Assembly (NCBI RefSeq): GCF_003815715.1
Contig: NZ_CP033922.1
Span: forward strand, 3,706,001-3,770,000
Source: Chryseobacterium sp. G0162
GTDB taxonomy: Bacteria; Bacteroidota; Bacteroidia; Flavobacteriales; Weeksellaceae
DNA length: 64,000 nt
Reading direction: 5' to 3'
The notes under the pieces are model-generated. The model saw only the letters and a list, made by a program, of their open reading frames with translations. It was not told the origin of the DNA and did not search any database. Every line of letters starts with the position of its first letter. The stretch's first letter is position 1. This document shows, one piece after another, positions 1 through 8,949 of the stretch. The position numbers were made by a program, and so were the translations under genes.

Positions 1-84
1 TAAAAATAAACAACCAGGAGAGTTGATTTAAATGATTATTCTATTTGAATTGATAAAGAAGATTTTTACGTTTCCGTACAGGTT

Positions 85-357
85 ATGAGTGGATTTACAG
101 GTGATTTTGGTTTTAGTGCAACATTATTTAGAACTGTTTTTGAAAGAACTTTTTACAGCAATTGGGAGAAAATAAGTGCAGGAAGTCCGGCAATTAATAT
201 TGATGTAAAAATTGAAAAAAGAAAAGCAGTCCGAAATATAGTAATTTTTATCATTGATATTTTCAGGTATATAGTTATTGATGTTATTTGTAATATATCT
301 TTATTATTAAAATATAACTTGTTGATTTATCGTATGTGTGTTATATTAGAAAAATAA
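85..357 (+). other. Possible gene remnant, not assignable
   Basis: An open frame of 90 codons with an ATG at 85. The frame is already open from about position 49, just after a TGA at 46-48. The first half reads like protein (FSATLFRTVFERTFYSNWEK), while the second half is very rich in Ile, Val and Phe codons and looks like translated AT-rich noncoding DNA. No family, signal peptide or promoter is recognisable. It could be the degraded end of a gene or chance. Confidence 0.15.
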
Positions 358-473
358 AATTGCAATTATTTATATTAATATTACATTGTTTAAAAGAGGA
401 AAGAATGTGGAAAAAGAAGCCCTCCTTTTTAATGGATACACATCAATTTTAATAGTATATAGCCATCATTACC

Positions 474-926
474 ATGAAAAAAAATCTTTTAAAAAAGGAA
501 GCTGCTGATCTTATTATTGCAAGAGTTAAGAATTTATCAGCAATTCACCAACCTCAATGGGGGACCATGACAGCCAGTGAAATGCTTCATCATTGCAATT
601 CCTGCAACCGGCAAATCTTGGAAGAGAGCAGAGGTAATAAAAAGACTCAAATAAAACAGTACCTGTTGAGAATTCTCGCTCTTTATATCGCTCCCGATTT
701 TAAAAAGAATATCCAAGGTGAACCGGAACATAATGCCAAAGGCAAAACAAATGATCTTGATTTTGAAAAGTATAGAAATGAGTTTGTTAATTTAATTAAT
801 AAATTCCCTGGCAATACTCGCTCTTTAACCCTTTCTCACCCTGCTTTTGGAAATATTTCAACCCACGAATGGGGCATAGCAGCATACAAGCACATGGATC
901 ATCATTTGAGACAATTCGGAGTCTGA
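474..926 (+). CDS. DUF1569 / DinB-like protein
   Basis: A 150-residue protein of the DUF1569 family, a branch of the DinB/YfiT-like four-helix-bundle fold that often carries a histidine metal site. The family pattern is visible as WGTMTASEMLHHC near residues 29-41 and the C-terminal HPAFGNISTHEWG...YKHMDHHLRQF, with HH and HxDHH as the likely metal ligands. It is cytoplasmic because no signal peptide is seen. The substrate of this family is not established. It stands alone, with 67 bases to the next small membrane protein. The ATG at 474 is the only sensible start. Family call is fairly secure, function unknown. Confidence 0.75.
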   Translation: MKKNLLKKEAADLIIARVKNLSAIHQPQWGTMTASEMLHHCNSCNRQILEESRGNKKTQIKQYLLRILALYIAPDFKKNIQGEPEHNAKGKTNDLDFEKYRNEFVNLINKFPGNTRSLTLSHPAFGNISTHEWGIAAYKHMDHHLRQFGV

Positions 927-993
927 TTTTCTATTTCAGTGACTATTTTTATCCTTTGCTATTCTTAATTTTTACTGTATATTGTAATAAAAA

Positions 994-1224
994 ATGAACT
1001 TCTTACAGGTATTTATACAAACTTCAGATATTGTAATGGGGGCTGCTTTATTTGGAGTATTGAGCTATATCATTGGAGGTGGTATTACTGCATTGATTGC
1101 CTATATAATGATTCCGAAAACATTGCCTAAAAGTAAATCTTATTATAGAAATATCTTTTTAATTGGAGGAGCCGTGAGCTTTATTCCTGTTTTTATTCTT
1201 CTGTTGTACTTTTTGAGTCTTTAG
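994..1224 (+). CDS. Small two-span membrane protein
   Basis: A 76-residue hydrophobic protein with two clear membrane helices, roughly residues 12-40 (glycine-rich, containing IIGGGITALIAY) and 54-76, joined by a short basic loop (PKTLPKSKSYYR). No family is recognised. It lies between a DinB-like gene and an RDD membrane protein on the same strand but with gaps of about 70-100 bases on each side, so an operon is uncertain. Codon use and the hydrophobic/basic alternation support a real gene. Confidence 0.55.
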   Translation: MNFLQVFIQTSDIVMGAALFGVLSYIIGGGITALIAYIMIPKTLPKSKSYYRNIFLIGGAVSFIPVFILLLYFLSL

Positions 1225-1322
1225 AATTGACGGTTTTTTCATAAGGAGTATGTAGATTTGAAGAAGGAGAGTAATATAATTTCTTTTTTTATTGTTTATT
1301 TGCGAAAACTATTTTGCATATC

Positions 1323-3044
1323 ATGAATTATACTAAAGGGAAACTCATTACTTATTTTTCTTTACTGACCCTTTTATTAGGAATACTTACCAGTATTATT
1401 TTTTATAATTTTTATAAAGGTGAAACAATAAACGGCTGGATCTCATATTTTTATCTGTTTAAGCCTTTATACCTGTTTAAAGCGCCTTTAGAAACTCCTT
1501 TTAATCTGTGGGAAACCATTATTTATTTTATTCTGTTTCTTGGGATTATTTTTTACCTGAAAACAAAAGGAAAAGAAAAAAAATTACTCGGGTTTGCTTT
1601 TTCTGTGGTACTGATAAACAATATCATGTTAGCGCTTTTCGGAATTTTTAATGGTTTATATTTTTCTTTTAACCCTCCGTCAGGAATTTCTTTGGAAGGG
1701 CAATCCACAGCAATAGTTTCAATAATACAACTTCTGATTCAGATAGGTTATATTATCTTGAGCTTCATGGTTCTTAGAAAGATCAAACTGGAAAATAAAA
1801 AAGAAAGGACAGCTTCTGCTGAGGACCTTAAATATACTGTTCAATGGCAGAGAGGGTTCCATTTGCTGATTGACAGCTTGGTAATGATAGCTGTGTTTAC
1901 AAATTTTGTTTTGGGATTTTCTTTCACTTTAAAGAACAATGATATTTTCCAAAGCTACTTTAATAATTATTGGGGTTTGGCAGTCATCATTGTTCTGATC
2001 AGGCTGGTTTTTTATCCCGTCTTTGAATTTTATTTTGGATCAACGCCAGCGAAATTCTTAACAGAATCAAGAGTGGTGGATCAAAATAATAATCAACCTG
2101 GATTTAAGACTATTTTTATACGAAGTCTTTATAGAAGTATTCCTTTTGATTCTCTCTCTTTCTTTAGCAAAAATGGATGGCATGATTCACTTTCCGAAAC
2201 CTATGTAATCAAAGAAAAAAGAGAAGGAATACATCCCAAGCAGTTTTTGTGGATTCTGGCTTTTGCTGTTCCGGTCATTACGTATCATTATTTTATTAAA
2301 GAAGCAATAAGCGATTATAAATACGCTCAGTTTTCAGAAAAAGAAGAAGGATATGATGAGCAGTGGTATAATCACAGCAGAAAGAATATCAATACCAATC
2401 AGTTCTATGTAGTTCAGGCTATGGATTATGCTCCTGATAACAACGTCTTAGGTTTAAAGATAGAAAAAATCAAAGGAGATGATGTAGAAGTAAAAAAAAT
2501 AAAGCTGATGGATGGTTTTAGCAATGATTTTTGGGGAGTGAAAATGGATTATGACCGTCAGGTTGATACTGCTCAGGTTTATACCATATCCCGTATGAAA
2601 CTGGAAAATTTATTTCCACAAAATAATATGGAAAAACATAAGGGAGTTCATGCTCAGGATCTGTTCAATAACGGAGTAAGATATAATTTTAACAATGTAT
2701 ATGAAGTAAATGTTCCCTATTTCGATCTGGGAAATACCTTTTATGATACCCAGCAGGAAACTCAAAGTAATAGTGGTAAATTGATCATCGGAAACAGAGG
2801 GAAAAGTGGAAGAGTTATTTCTGTTAAAAATATAAAAGGTGACATTGTCTGGAAAGATCATTTTCCGGTAAATTTTGGTGCTGCAAAAGGGAATACTGAA
2901 GAAAAAATTGTATTAAAAACCAATTATTCAACTAAAACGAAAAATAGTACCTCTGAAATTACAGTAAAAGATTCTCTAAATAATCAACAAAATTATATTT
3001 TAGAAATTAATGAAGGGGTTTTAAAAATTTTTAGGGTAAAATAA
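1323..3044 (+). CDS. RDD-family membrane protein with soluble C-terminal half
   Basis: About 573 residues. The N-terminal third has four hydrophobic segments (about residues 8-28, 62-80, 90-115 and 130-150). An RDD-type domain follows at about 172-300: WQRGFHLLIDSLVM, YFGSTPAKFLTESRVVD, and FIRSLYRSIPFDSLSF fit the family's Arg-Asp-Asp pattern. One more membrane span lies near 310-325, and the remaining 250 residues are hydrophilic and probably extracytoplasmic. RDD proteins are implicated in small-molecule or ion transport, but the family is heterogeneous. A TTG nine bases upstream extends the frame by three codons. I prefer the ATG at 1323. The C-terminal domain is unrecognised. Confidence 0.7.
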   Translation: MNYTKGKLITYFSLLTLLLGILTSIIFYNFYKGETINGWISYFYLFKPLYLFKAPLETPFNLWETIIYFILFLGIIFYLKTKGKEKKLLGFAFSVVLINNIMLALFGIFNGLYFSFNPPSGISLEGQSTAIVSIIQLLIQIGYIILSFMVLRKIKLENKKERTASAEDLKYTVQWQRGFHLLIDSLVMIAVFTNFVLGFSFTLKNNDIFQSYFNNYWGLAVIIVLIRLVFYPVFEFYFGSTPAKFLTESRVVDQNNNQPGFKTIFIRSLYRSIPFDSLSFFSKNGWHDSLSETYVIKEKREGIHPKQFLWILAFAVPVITYHYFIKEAISDYKYAQFSEKEEGYDEQWYNHSRKNINTNQFYVVQAMDYAPDNNVLGLKIEKIKGDDVEVKKIKLMDGFSNDFWGVKMDYDRQVDTAQVYTISRMKLENLFPQNNMEKHKGVHAQDLFNNGVRYNFNNVYEVNVPYFDLGNTFYDTQQETQSNSGKLIIGNRGKSGRVISVKNIKGDIVWKDHFPVNFGAAKGNTEEKIVLKTNYSTKTKNSTSEITVKDSLNNQQNYILEINEGVLKIFRVK

Positions 3045-3115
3045 TGTTCCCTATGGATTCTATTATATTGCTGTATCTTTATCGTTTCAATTTTATCATC
3101 GGAAATACAAAATAT

Positions 3116-3661
3116 ATGAAGAAGATCATCTGTATCATAGGGCTGCTGGCAGTGTTGGCAAGTTGTAACCAATCTGAGCATACAGGGCAGCAAAAAGATG
3201 AATCAAAAGAAGAGAAGTCTTTATCCAAAGAACAAGAATCAAATCCAAAAGAATCGAAAGACAGGATTTCCAAAGAAGAAGCTGTAAAGTTGGCTGTAAA
3301 ACAATTTGAAGCTTATTTACCTAAGATTCTTAAAACTTATGATGATGGAGTCATTGACCTGCAGGATCCTCATGTTGGAGATTTTACCGGTGATGGGATA
3401 GAAGATGTAGCTATTTACTGGAATATTGCCCCTGAAGGCGGAAATGCACTGATAGGACAGGGATTATCCTTATACAAAAATGATGGACATTCCGTTAAAG
3501 TGATAGCCGGATATGAACCGGATTACCTGTTTGCCTTTGATACCATTAAAAATGGAAAAATTATTGTAGAAAAACTGGAATATACCGAAGAAGATGGAAG
3601 ATGCTGTCCTTCAATAAGGACTAAACATGCCCTAACCATCAAAGGAAGTAAAGTATATTAA
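3116..3661 (+). CDS. Putative lipoprotein, calcium-propeller-like repeat absent, unknown function
   Basis: A 181-residue lipoprotein: MKK start, hydrophobic h-region and a lipobox ending LAVLASC with the acylated cysteine at residue 17. A charged Lys/Glu/Ser linker (about residues 20-50) precedes a globular domain containing VGDFTGDGIEDVAIYW, which resembles one FG-GAP/VCBS-type Asp-rich turn. Two adjacent cysteines (GRCCPS) sit near the C-terminus. The longer frame from 3044 would put 24 residues before the signal peptide, so the ATG at 3116 is chosen. TATCTTTA about 40 bases upstream is one mismatch from the TAnnTTTG box. The gene ends at a strong terminator shared with the convergent HxlR gene. 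Confidence 0.65.
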   Translation: MKKIICIIGLLAVLASCNQSEHTGQQKDESKEEKSLSKEQESNPKESKDRISKEEAVKLAVKQFEAYLPKILKTYDDGVIDLQDPHVGDFTGDGIEDVAIYWNIAPEGGNALIGQGLSLYKNDGHSVKVIAGYEPDYLFAFDTIKNGKIIVEKLEYTEEDGRCCPSIRTKHALTIKGSKVY

Positions 3662-3669
3662 ATGAAGCT

Positions 3670-3710
3670 AACCTCTTAAAAATCTGAAATATTCGAGTTT
3701 TTAAGAGGTT
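3670..3710. terminator. Bidirectional terminator
   Basis: A perfect 13-bp inverted repeat (AACCTCTTAAAAA at 3670-3682 and its complement at 3698-3710) with a 15-base loop, flanked by T-rich DNA. It lies between the convergent lipoprotein and HxlR genes. The HxlR stop codon lies inside the right arm. Confidence 0.85.
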
Positions 3711-4063
3711 TTTCTATTTTCCAAAATATTTTTACCCCATTCATTGATATTATCCAACAATGGAATGAATGAAGTGCCCAGCTCTGACAAGCTATACACT
3801 GTTTTTACAGGAGGTTTTATTCCGAAAACAGTTTTGGTAATCAACCCATCTCTTTCCAACTGCCTCAACTGAAGACTTAGCGTTGTTTCAGTGATAAAGG
3901 AAAGGTCTTTTTTGAGTTCCCCAAACCGCTTGTCTCCGTTTTTTAAGTGACAAAGAATTACCCCTTTCCATCTTCCGCCAATAAGGTCCATGACAAAGCT
4001 TACCGCACAGGGATAAGATTTTTGGTCAACATTGATATAGGAAGTCTCACATTCTTTTTCCAT
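3701..4063 (-). CDS. HxlR-family transcriptional regulator
   Basis: A 120-residue winged-helix regulator of the HxlR family. The signature CAVSFVMDLIGGRWKGVIL is at about residues 19-37, followed by FGELKKDLSFITETTLSLQLRQLERDGLI (recognition helix and wing) and the typical YSLSELGTSFIPLLD. The N-terminal Cys of the CPV/CAV motif (residue 19), often redox- or electrophile-sensing in this family, is present. It is divergently transcribed from the DUF3291 gene 93 bases away, which is the usual HxlR arrangement with its target, so regulation of that gene is likely. Confidence 0.9.
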   Translation of the reverse strand: MEKECETSYINVDQKSYPCAVSFVMDLIGGRWKGVILCHLKNGDKRFGELKKDLSFITETTLSLQLRQLERDGLITKTVFGIKPPVKTVYSLSELGTSFIPLLDNINEWGKNILENRKTS

Positions 4064-4156
4064 CTTTTTTATAGTATCTAAATTGATAGTTATTTTATTC
4101 TAAGGCTGAGGAATCTATTTTTACACAATAATAGACATAAAACAGGAAATAATAAA

Positions 4157-4612
4157 ATGTATCAATTAGCACAGATTAACGTAGCCAGAATGATTGGGAT
4201 GAATATTGAAGACCCGGTAATGAAAGAGTTTGTAGAGCATTTTGATTCAGTGAATCAACTGGCGGAAGAGAGCAATGGTTTTGTATGGAGATTAAAGGAT
4301 GAAGATAATAATGCCACAGGTTTTAATCCGTTTAATGATGAGCAGGTGATCATCAATCTCTCTGTATGGAAAGATAAAGAATCATTAGAATACTTTACTT
4401 ATAAGACTTTTCATGTGGATTTTTTACGAAGAAGAAAAGAATGGTTTCAAAAATATGGGAAAGCGTATTATGTACTGTGGTGGATTAAAGATCATCAATA
4501 TCCAAGTATAGAAGAAGCGTTGGAAAGATTAGAATATCTCCAGAAGAACGGTCCTTCGGAATATGCTTTCAGTTTTCAAACTGCATTTCAGAAGCCGGAA
4601 TTAAATTTTTAA
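4157..4612 (+). CDS. DUF3291 domain protein
   Basis: A 151-residue protein of the DUF3291 family (dimeric alpha/beta-barrel-like fold related to monooxygenase-type ABM domains). Family features are the N-terminal MYQLAQINVARM, the central FVWRL, the NLSVWKDKESLEYFTYKT stretch, and YYVLWWI near residue 105. No signal peptide. Substrate unknown. Related proteins are often paired with HxlR regulators, as here, where the regulator is divergent. TATTTTTA at about 4116 is a near match to the TAnnTTTG promoter box. Confidence 0.8.
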   Translation: MYQLAQINVARMIGMNIEDPVMKEFVEHFDSVNQLAEESNGFVWRLKDEDNNATGFNPFNDEQVIINLSVWKDKESLEYFTYKTFHVDFLRRRKEWFQKYGKAYYVLWWIKDHQYPSIEEALERLEYLQKNGPSEYAFSFQTAFQKPELNF

Positions 4613-4686
4613 GGCTAAAAATCTAAATTTTGTATCTTGTCTGTTCATTACCAAATATAAAATTTTAATATAATATATAATCTGCC

Positions 4687-5193
4687 ATGAAAAGCATTCT
4701 GATTGTACTACTTGGTCTTCTGTTTTCGGTCTCGATCTACGGACATAAAAATAGGTCTGATGATGAAATTTCTGCCCAGGATAAGATCCTTTTACAAAAA
4801 TTCTGGAGAGATTTTACAGATGCTGTGACCAGAAATGATAAGGAAAAAATAAAAACACTCTGTGAATTTCCTTTCTATTGCAGACCTTGTCTTAATTATA
4901 CAGAATATAAAAACAGTAACCCTGTCACAGTGAAGGTAACCAAGGAATTATATCATAAAAAACATTATAAAATCTTTTTTGAAAAAGAGCTAAAAGCTGA
5001 AGTTAAAAAACATCGGAAATTTAATGTACAGTTTTTTCATCCTTATTTTAATAAAGAAGTGAATATACACGGAATTTCTTTTTTATATACGCTGGTTCCG
5101 CCTTCAAAAACTAGGGAGGGTACTCAGGGAATGATTACTCTGGTGAAAAAAGCGGGAAAATTTAAAATAACCGGAATTGACATTATTCCATAA
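4687..5193 (+). CDS. Secreted Cys-motif protein, paralogue of the gene at 6146
   Basis: A 168-residue exported protein with an N-terminal signal peptide (MKSILIVLLGLLFSVSIYG). The mature part holds a CxxC motif (FYCRPC, Cys65 and Cys68) plus Cys59. It also has ELYHKKHYKIFFEKEL and ends GKFKITGIDIIP. These three elements align with YCSLC, DLFYKKHVSTIFNKEL and GNFKLSGVETIP of the protein encoded at 6146, so the two are paralogues. The layout, a long N-terminal helix and then a sheet closing with a lysine-rich strand, suggests an NTF2-like or DUF4878-like fold, which is inference. Function unknown. Confidence 0.65.
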   Translation: MKSILIVLLGLLFSVSIYGHKNRSDDEISAQDKILLQKFWRDFTDAVTRNDKEKIKTLCEFPFYCRPCLNYTEYKNSNPVTVKVTKELYHKKHYKIFFEKELKAEVKKHRKFNVQFFHPYFNKEVNIHGISFLYTLVPPSKTREGTQGMITLVKKAGKFKITGIDIIP

Positions 5194-5333
5194 TTTAATC
5201 TAAACCTAAAAAAGAATTGTTAGAAGAAAAAGCATAGAAGGAACAATGATAGCTCAGTTTAAGATGGTTTTGGTGGGTTATTAAAACTCAAAGTAACTTC
5301 TTCCCTCATCCAGCTTCCCACCTTAAAAACAAA

Positions 5334-5828
5334 TCATAAACGATGCTGATGGGGCCACGGCTTTCCTTTTCCTGTTTCGCAAAGTAATTTTAAGCTTCTC
5401 AAAAACTGTCCCCAGGTGTAATTACATTCAGCGAACATAGGCGAGTACATATCCCATCCTTTGTGATAGAAAATTAATAAAGTACCGCTGTCATATACTA
5501 ACTGATCAATTTGGCCTGCCATTTCCGGATGCATTTTGCGTAATGTTTCTTTATCTCCTGATAAAAGATGAAATGAAATATCGGTTCCTATCCATTCATG
5601 AGCGCCTGTAATACAATGCCACTGAATTTCTTCAAAAGGAACAAGCTTTACAATTTTCATTTCTTTAAAATAATCCGGACCAAAAGAGAACCGGGCAATG
5701 CTACCCACTTCAGTACTGGTTTTGGTATGGGGTGTCCACCACGCAGACAACCCGGATTGACTGGTGATGGCATGATAAACTTTTTCTCTTGATGCACCAA
5801 TCAGTAAAGAATGATAAATGTTCGACAT
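5334..5828 (-). CDS. SRPBCC / AHSA1-type protein
   Basis: A 164-residue START-like (SRPBCC) ligand-binding protein of the AHSA1 branch. Hallmarks: SREKVYHAITSQSGLSAWW near the N-terminus, the IARFSFG strand, the EEIQWHC strand, and the C-terminal helix GWDMYSPMFAECNYTWGQFLRSLK. The cavity of such proteins binds hydrophobic ligands or Hsp90-like partners, but the specific ligand is unknown. The frame extends upstream two codons to a TTG, and the ATG at 5828 is the better start. Monocistronic. Confidence 0.8.
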   Translation of the reverse strand: MSNIYHSLLIGASREKVYHAITSQSGLSAWWTPHTKTSTEVGSIARFSFGPDYFKEMKIVKLVPFEEIQWHCITGAHEWIGTDISFHLLSGDKETLRKMHPEMAGQIDQLVYDSGTLLIFYHKGWDMYSPMFAECNYTWGQFLRSLKLLCETGKGKPWPHQHRL

Positions 5829-5834
5829 ATTCAA

Positions 5835-6145
5835 TGATGAGTTATAATGGTTTGGTTTTTAATTTAATACTAAAAATACAAAATAAAAATAAACCATAAA
5901 AACTAAAACTATTTCTACCCTCATTTCAAATTATTAAAGGAACAAATATCAAATGTAATAGTGGCCTAATAAACCGTTTTTTGTACTTTAGTAATGATAA
6001 ACTATGTTGCCATGAGAAAAAAGAATTGAAGTCTAATGTTTTTTCTACAACCGAACAATGATATCTATTGTTTTGCTATTACCAGCTATAAGACACCGTT
6101 GAACGCCAAAAAGTAATAAAAATAAAACCACTAAAAATAGTAACA
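5835..6145. other. Noncoding spacer
   Basis: About 310 bases of AT-rich DNA between two divergent genes. No open frame of protein-like composition is seen. It must hold the start signals of both genes. TTGTACTTTAG near 5980 resembles a poor TAnnTTTG box for the plus-strand gene but lies 160 bases from its ATG. Confidence 0.4.
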
Positions 6146-6631
6146 ATGAAGTTGACAAAATACTTATCCTTATTCTTTCTGATCGGATTACATCTGGCGT
6201 ACTATGGACAAAAAAAACAGGTAAATCAACCGTTGCAAATAAAGGCTGAAGTGTTTACTCAAAAAATAATCCATCTGATTACTGAGAAGGATTATACCGC
6301 TTTGAATCAATTAACAACTAAAAAAGTGTATTGTTCTCTATGCTTTGATGAAGCACCGGAAAAAAGTTATTTTATGGGAAAAGATCTTTTTTACAAGAAA
6401 CATGTCAGTACTATTTTCAACAAAGAATTATTGGAAAGACTGAATCGTAATGAAACAGAGTTTTCCTATGACGGAGCTGATCCCGGATTTAAAGACAGAG
6501 ATTATATAGTATTATACACCACTTATCGCCCAAATGAATTTGGTGACGGCCATGAAGGGGCTCAGTTTGTCTTCTGGCTAAAAGAGGAAAAAGGAAACTT
6601 TAAGCTTTCTGGAGTAGAAACCATACCTTAA
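6146..6631 (+). CDS. Secreted Cys-motif protein, paralogue of the gene at 4687
   Basis: A 161-residue exported protein: signal peptide of about 22 residues (LSLFFLIGLHLAYYGQ), then a mature domain with a YCSLC motif (Cys63, Cys66), DLFYKKHVSTIFNKEL and a C-terminal GNFKLSGVETIP. These match the same positions of the protein encoded 950 bases upstream, although overall identity is low. The two cysteines are the only ones in the mature part, compatible with a disulfide or metal site. Followed after 25 bases by a lipoprotein gene on the same strand, likely co-transcribed. Confidence 0.65.
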   Translation: MKLTKYLSLFFLIGLHLAYYGQKKQVNQPLQIKAEVFTQKIIHLITEKDYTALNQLTTKKVYCSLCFDEAPEKSYFMGKDLFYKKHVSTIFNKELLERLNRNETEFSYDGADPGFKDRDYIVLYTTYRPNEFGDGHEGAQFVFWLKEEKGNFKLSGVETIP

Positions 6632-6656
6632 CAGTAACATAGAACCACAGATTCAA

Positions 6657-7265
6657 ATGTTGAAAATATTATCATTTTTATGGATAGCTGTCTATTGCAT
6701 GACCGCCTGCAATTGTGCCAAAGGAAAAAATGATGCTTCCAAAAAAGACGATGGTATCATTTCAAAAATATATCACAAAAGTGGCTCTAATGATACAGAT
6801 ACTCTATGGGTTTCACAGAATGACTCTACTGTTTTCAGACAGGAAGAGGTAATGATAAAGCATCCTGACAGTTATCCCAAATTAACAATGCGCTATAATT
6901 TGATAAATCCTAAAAATAATGCGTATTATTTCATTTATAATGACAAACAGCAACTGATAGAAGAAGGAAAATATACGGCTCAGTACATGTATGAAGGAAT
7001 CACTTACAACGATGGTAATTTTTATAATCTCAAGAGCTATTCTTATAAAAAGAACGGGAAGCTGCGGACGAAGCACTATCAGGAAGACGGAAGAAATCTT
7101 AAAACCGAGTTTTTCAATAATGATGGACAGTTGACGGAAATAAAATATTTCAATAAGAAATCTTCAGATATAGAAAAAGTGGAGATCTATAAAAAAGGAA
7201 AGCTTAAAGAAACCAGAATCTATAAAGGATTTAATAATTATGATACCGTGAAAGCAGGGGAGTAG
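6657..7265 (+). CDS. Lipoprotein with MORN-variant-like repeats
   Basis: A 202-residue envelope protein. The N-terminus is a signal peptide with a cysteine-bearing end (VYCMTACNCAKG), consistent with lipidation at Cys18. The mature part has repeated Tyr/Lys/Gly beta-hairpins: KQQLIEEGKYTAQY, KKNGKLRTKHYQEDG, NNDGQLTEIKYF and KKGKLKETRIYK. They resemble the MORN-variant or toxin_YwqK repeats common in Bacteroidetes. Such repeats form extended beta-sheets and usually carry no enzymatic activity. Located 25 bases after a secreted paralogue gene, suggesting one transcript. Confidence 0.6.
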   Translation: MLKILSFLWIAVYCMTACNCAKGKNDASKKDDGIISKIYHKSGSNDTDTLWVSQNDSTVFRQEEVMIKHPDSYPKLTMRYNLINPKNNAYYFIYNDKQQLIEEGKYTAQYMYEGITYNDGNFYNLKSYSYKKNGKLRTKHYQEDGRNLKTEFFNNDGQLTEIKYFNKKSSDIEKVEIYKKGKLKETRIYKGFNNYDTVKAGE

Positions 7266-7366
7266 CTTTTATTTTGTTTCCGGATTATATTGCACCCATT
7301 TTTTAGAATAGTTTGAAGATGTTCATAAGAGTAAATGGATCTGGATTTTAGCTTTAATTCGTCCCA

Positions 7367-8395
7367 TTAATGTATTTTAGGTCTTATGAGATAGTAGAGC
7401 TGGTTTTCTTCATCAATTAACAGCATATAGTCTCCGTTTTTAGGCTGGTATACAAAATAAGAAAAAGGATCTTTTACAGCATTATCAGGACGTTCTATGA
7501 TGACATTCTGTTTGTAATGCAGTACTTTTTTGGGCATCTTGATGGAAAAGTAAGACGTCCCTGTCCATCCCTGACGTCCGGAACTATTTCCGGTTCCCCA
7601 GCTTAGGTTTTTTAAGCTCCAGAAAGTATGAGCATTCCATTTTTCTTTTTGAACATGTTCTCTTTTAATAAGTCCTGAAGGTTTATCTACCTCATAGCCG
7701 GAATTTCCGTAGTTAATTGATTTTTTATTAGGCGTGTTCTTCGGATAGCCGTGCCAGTCTTTTTCAGCGTAAAAATAATTCCAGACATTATCTTTAAATA
7801 CAGTCAGTTTATATTTATATTCATTTCCGGGTGATTCGGAATGAATAATGTCATCATACATATAGTCTCTGTTGGCAATGATATCTTCCGTTTCTGCCAC
7901 GGAAAATATTTTAGCATCATCTAAATTTTTATAAGGATAATGTGTAGTGTCACCATCTTTCATCCAGTTGCTGTAGGTGTTCTGATCTACATCCACAATA
8001 TAATCATTGAAGGTTTGATAATTATGGATACCATTTTCAGTATTGTACTTGTATTGAAGGCTATCTGTTATCTGACCTTTCAGATTTATTTTATACCATG
8101 TATAGGTATTATCCGCCCCTTCTTTTTCCGAATTATGATCTCTTTTGGTAATGATGACAATAGTACTGTCGTTTTCCTGAATGACAGGTTCGTGGATCCC
8201 ACGGGACAGTTTAATGATTTCATAGTCATTATCTTTCAGGCTGTCCAGTTTAGGATATGATTTATATTGTTCCGGAAGTTTTTCAGATCTGAGCTTATAC
8301 CGTTGATAATACATTTCCGAATCAGGCAAAATAATAATGGCAATGGCAGCAATGCTCCAGAGTATAACAGATTTTTTTTTAAAATTAAATTTCAT
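7367..8395 (-). CDS. Membrane-anchored protein of unknown function
   Basis: A 342-residue protein with a basic N-terminus (KFNFKKKS) and a single hydrophobic segment (residues 10-23) acting as signal anchor. The rest is a hydrophilic, Tyr/Lys/Asp-rich extracytoplasmic domain. Motifs such as YTWYKINLKGQITDSLQYKY and YFVYQPKNGDYMLLIDEENQLYYLI suggest repeated beta-strands. No family is recognised. It stands 130 bases downstream of another minus-strand gene and is not obviously part of an operon. Confidence 0.6.
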   Translation of the reverse strand: MKFNFKKKSVILWSIAAIAIIILPDSEMYYQRYKLRSEKLPEQYKSYPKLDSLKDNDYEIIKLSRGIHEPVIQENDSTIVIITKRDHNSEKEGADNTYTWYKINLKGQITDSLQYKYNTENGIHNYQTFNDYIVDVDQNTYSNWMKDGDTTHYPYKNLDDAKIFSVAETEDIIANRDYMYDDIIHSESPGNEYKYKLTVFKDNVWNYFYAEKDWHGYPKNTPNKKSINYGNSGYEVDKPSGLIKREHVQKEKWNAHTFWSLKNLSWGTGNSSGRQGWTGTSYFSIKMPKKVLHYKQNVIIERPDNAVKDPFSYFVYQPKNGDYMLLIDEENQLYYLIRPKIH

Positions 8396-8526
8396 CGTGT
8401 TGGTTTTTTAGTCTTTTATGAGGGAAGGCAAAATACGATAAAATAAAGAATCTCGAAAATAAAATTTGTATCTATATAGAAGCTTATATAAGATAATCAA
8501 AGTCGAATGGAAATCAGCTCAGATAT

Positions 8527-8922
8527 TTATTTTGCAATATATTTAATCTGTAAATTATTGTATTCATTCTTATTGAATACCTTAGCAATAACTAATTTTG
8601 CTGTTTTGGAAGCTGTATCAAAAACTTCAATTCCTTGTGGGGTAACATATACAAAATGAGTCTTATCAATGGATTCTATGCCAGAAATCGGTGAATTTTT
8701 TACATAAAATTCCATGTAATTTTCTACGTTTGTGTCCATATAAAAAATACCTTTTGCAGTAGTGTTAATGATTTTACCGCCACTGAATGCCCAGTTCTTT
8801 ATTTCAGATGGTATTCTTATCAAGATCAAAATTAAAAATATTACCTTTAGTATCTGAAGGGGAGTGTGTTCCACCTTACTTGGAGTTGTTTTCGGGGTTT
8901 TGTCATTACAGTTCCAGAGCAC
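8527..8922 (-). CDS. Small membrane-anchored protein, start uncertain
   Basis: About 131 residues with one hydrophobic helix (ILKVIFLILILIRI, about residues 24-37) followed by a soluble C-terminal domain. No family recognised. The only start in this frame is GTG at 8922. The frame stays open upstream to 8950-8952, where the TAA of the ankyrin gene stops it. An ATG at 8942-8944 lies one base out of frame, upstream of a run of six A residues. One extra A would give a normal MNKIKKLVLW start. Either a GTG start coupled to the upstream stop, or a homopolymer indel, is likely. Confidence 0.5.
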   Translation of the reverse strand: MLWNCNDKTPKTTPSKVEHTPLQILKVIFLILILIRIPSEIKNWAFSGGKIINTTAKGIFYMDTNVENYMEFYVKNSPISGIESIDKTHFVYVTPQGIEVFDTASKTAKLVIAKVFNKNEYNNLQIKYIAK

Positions 8923-8949
8923 TAGTTTTTTATCTTGTTCATGGGCGTT

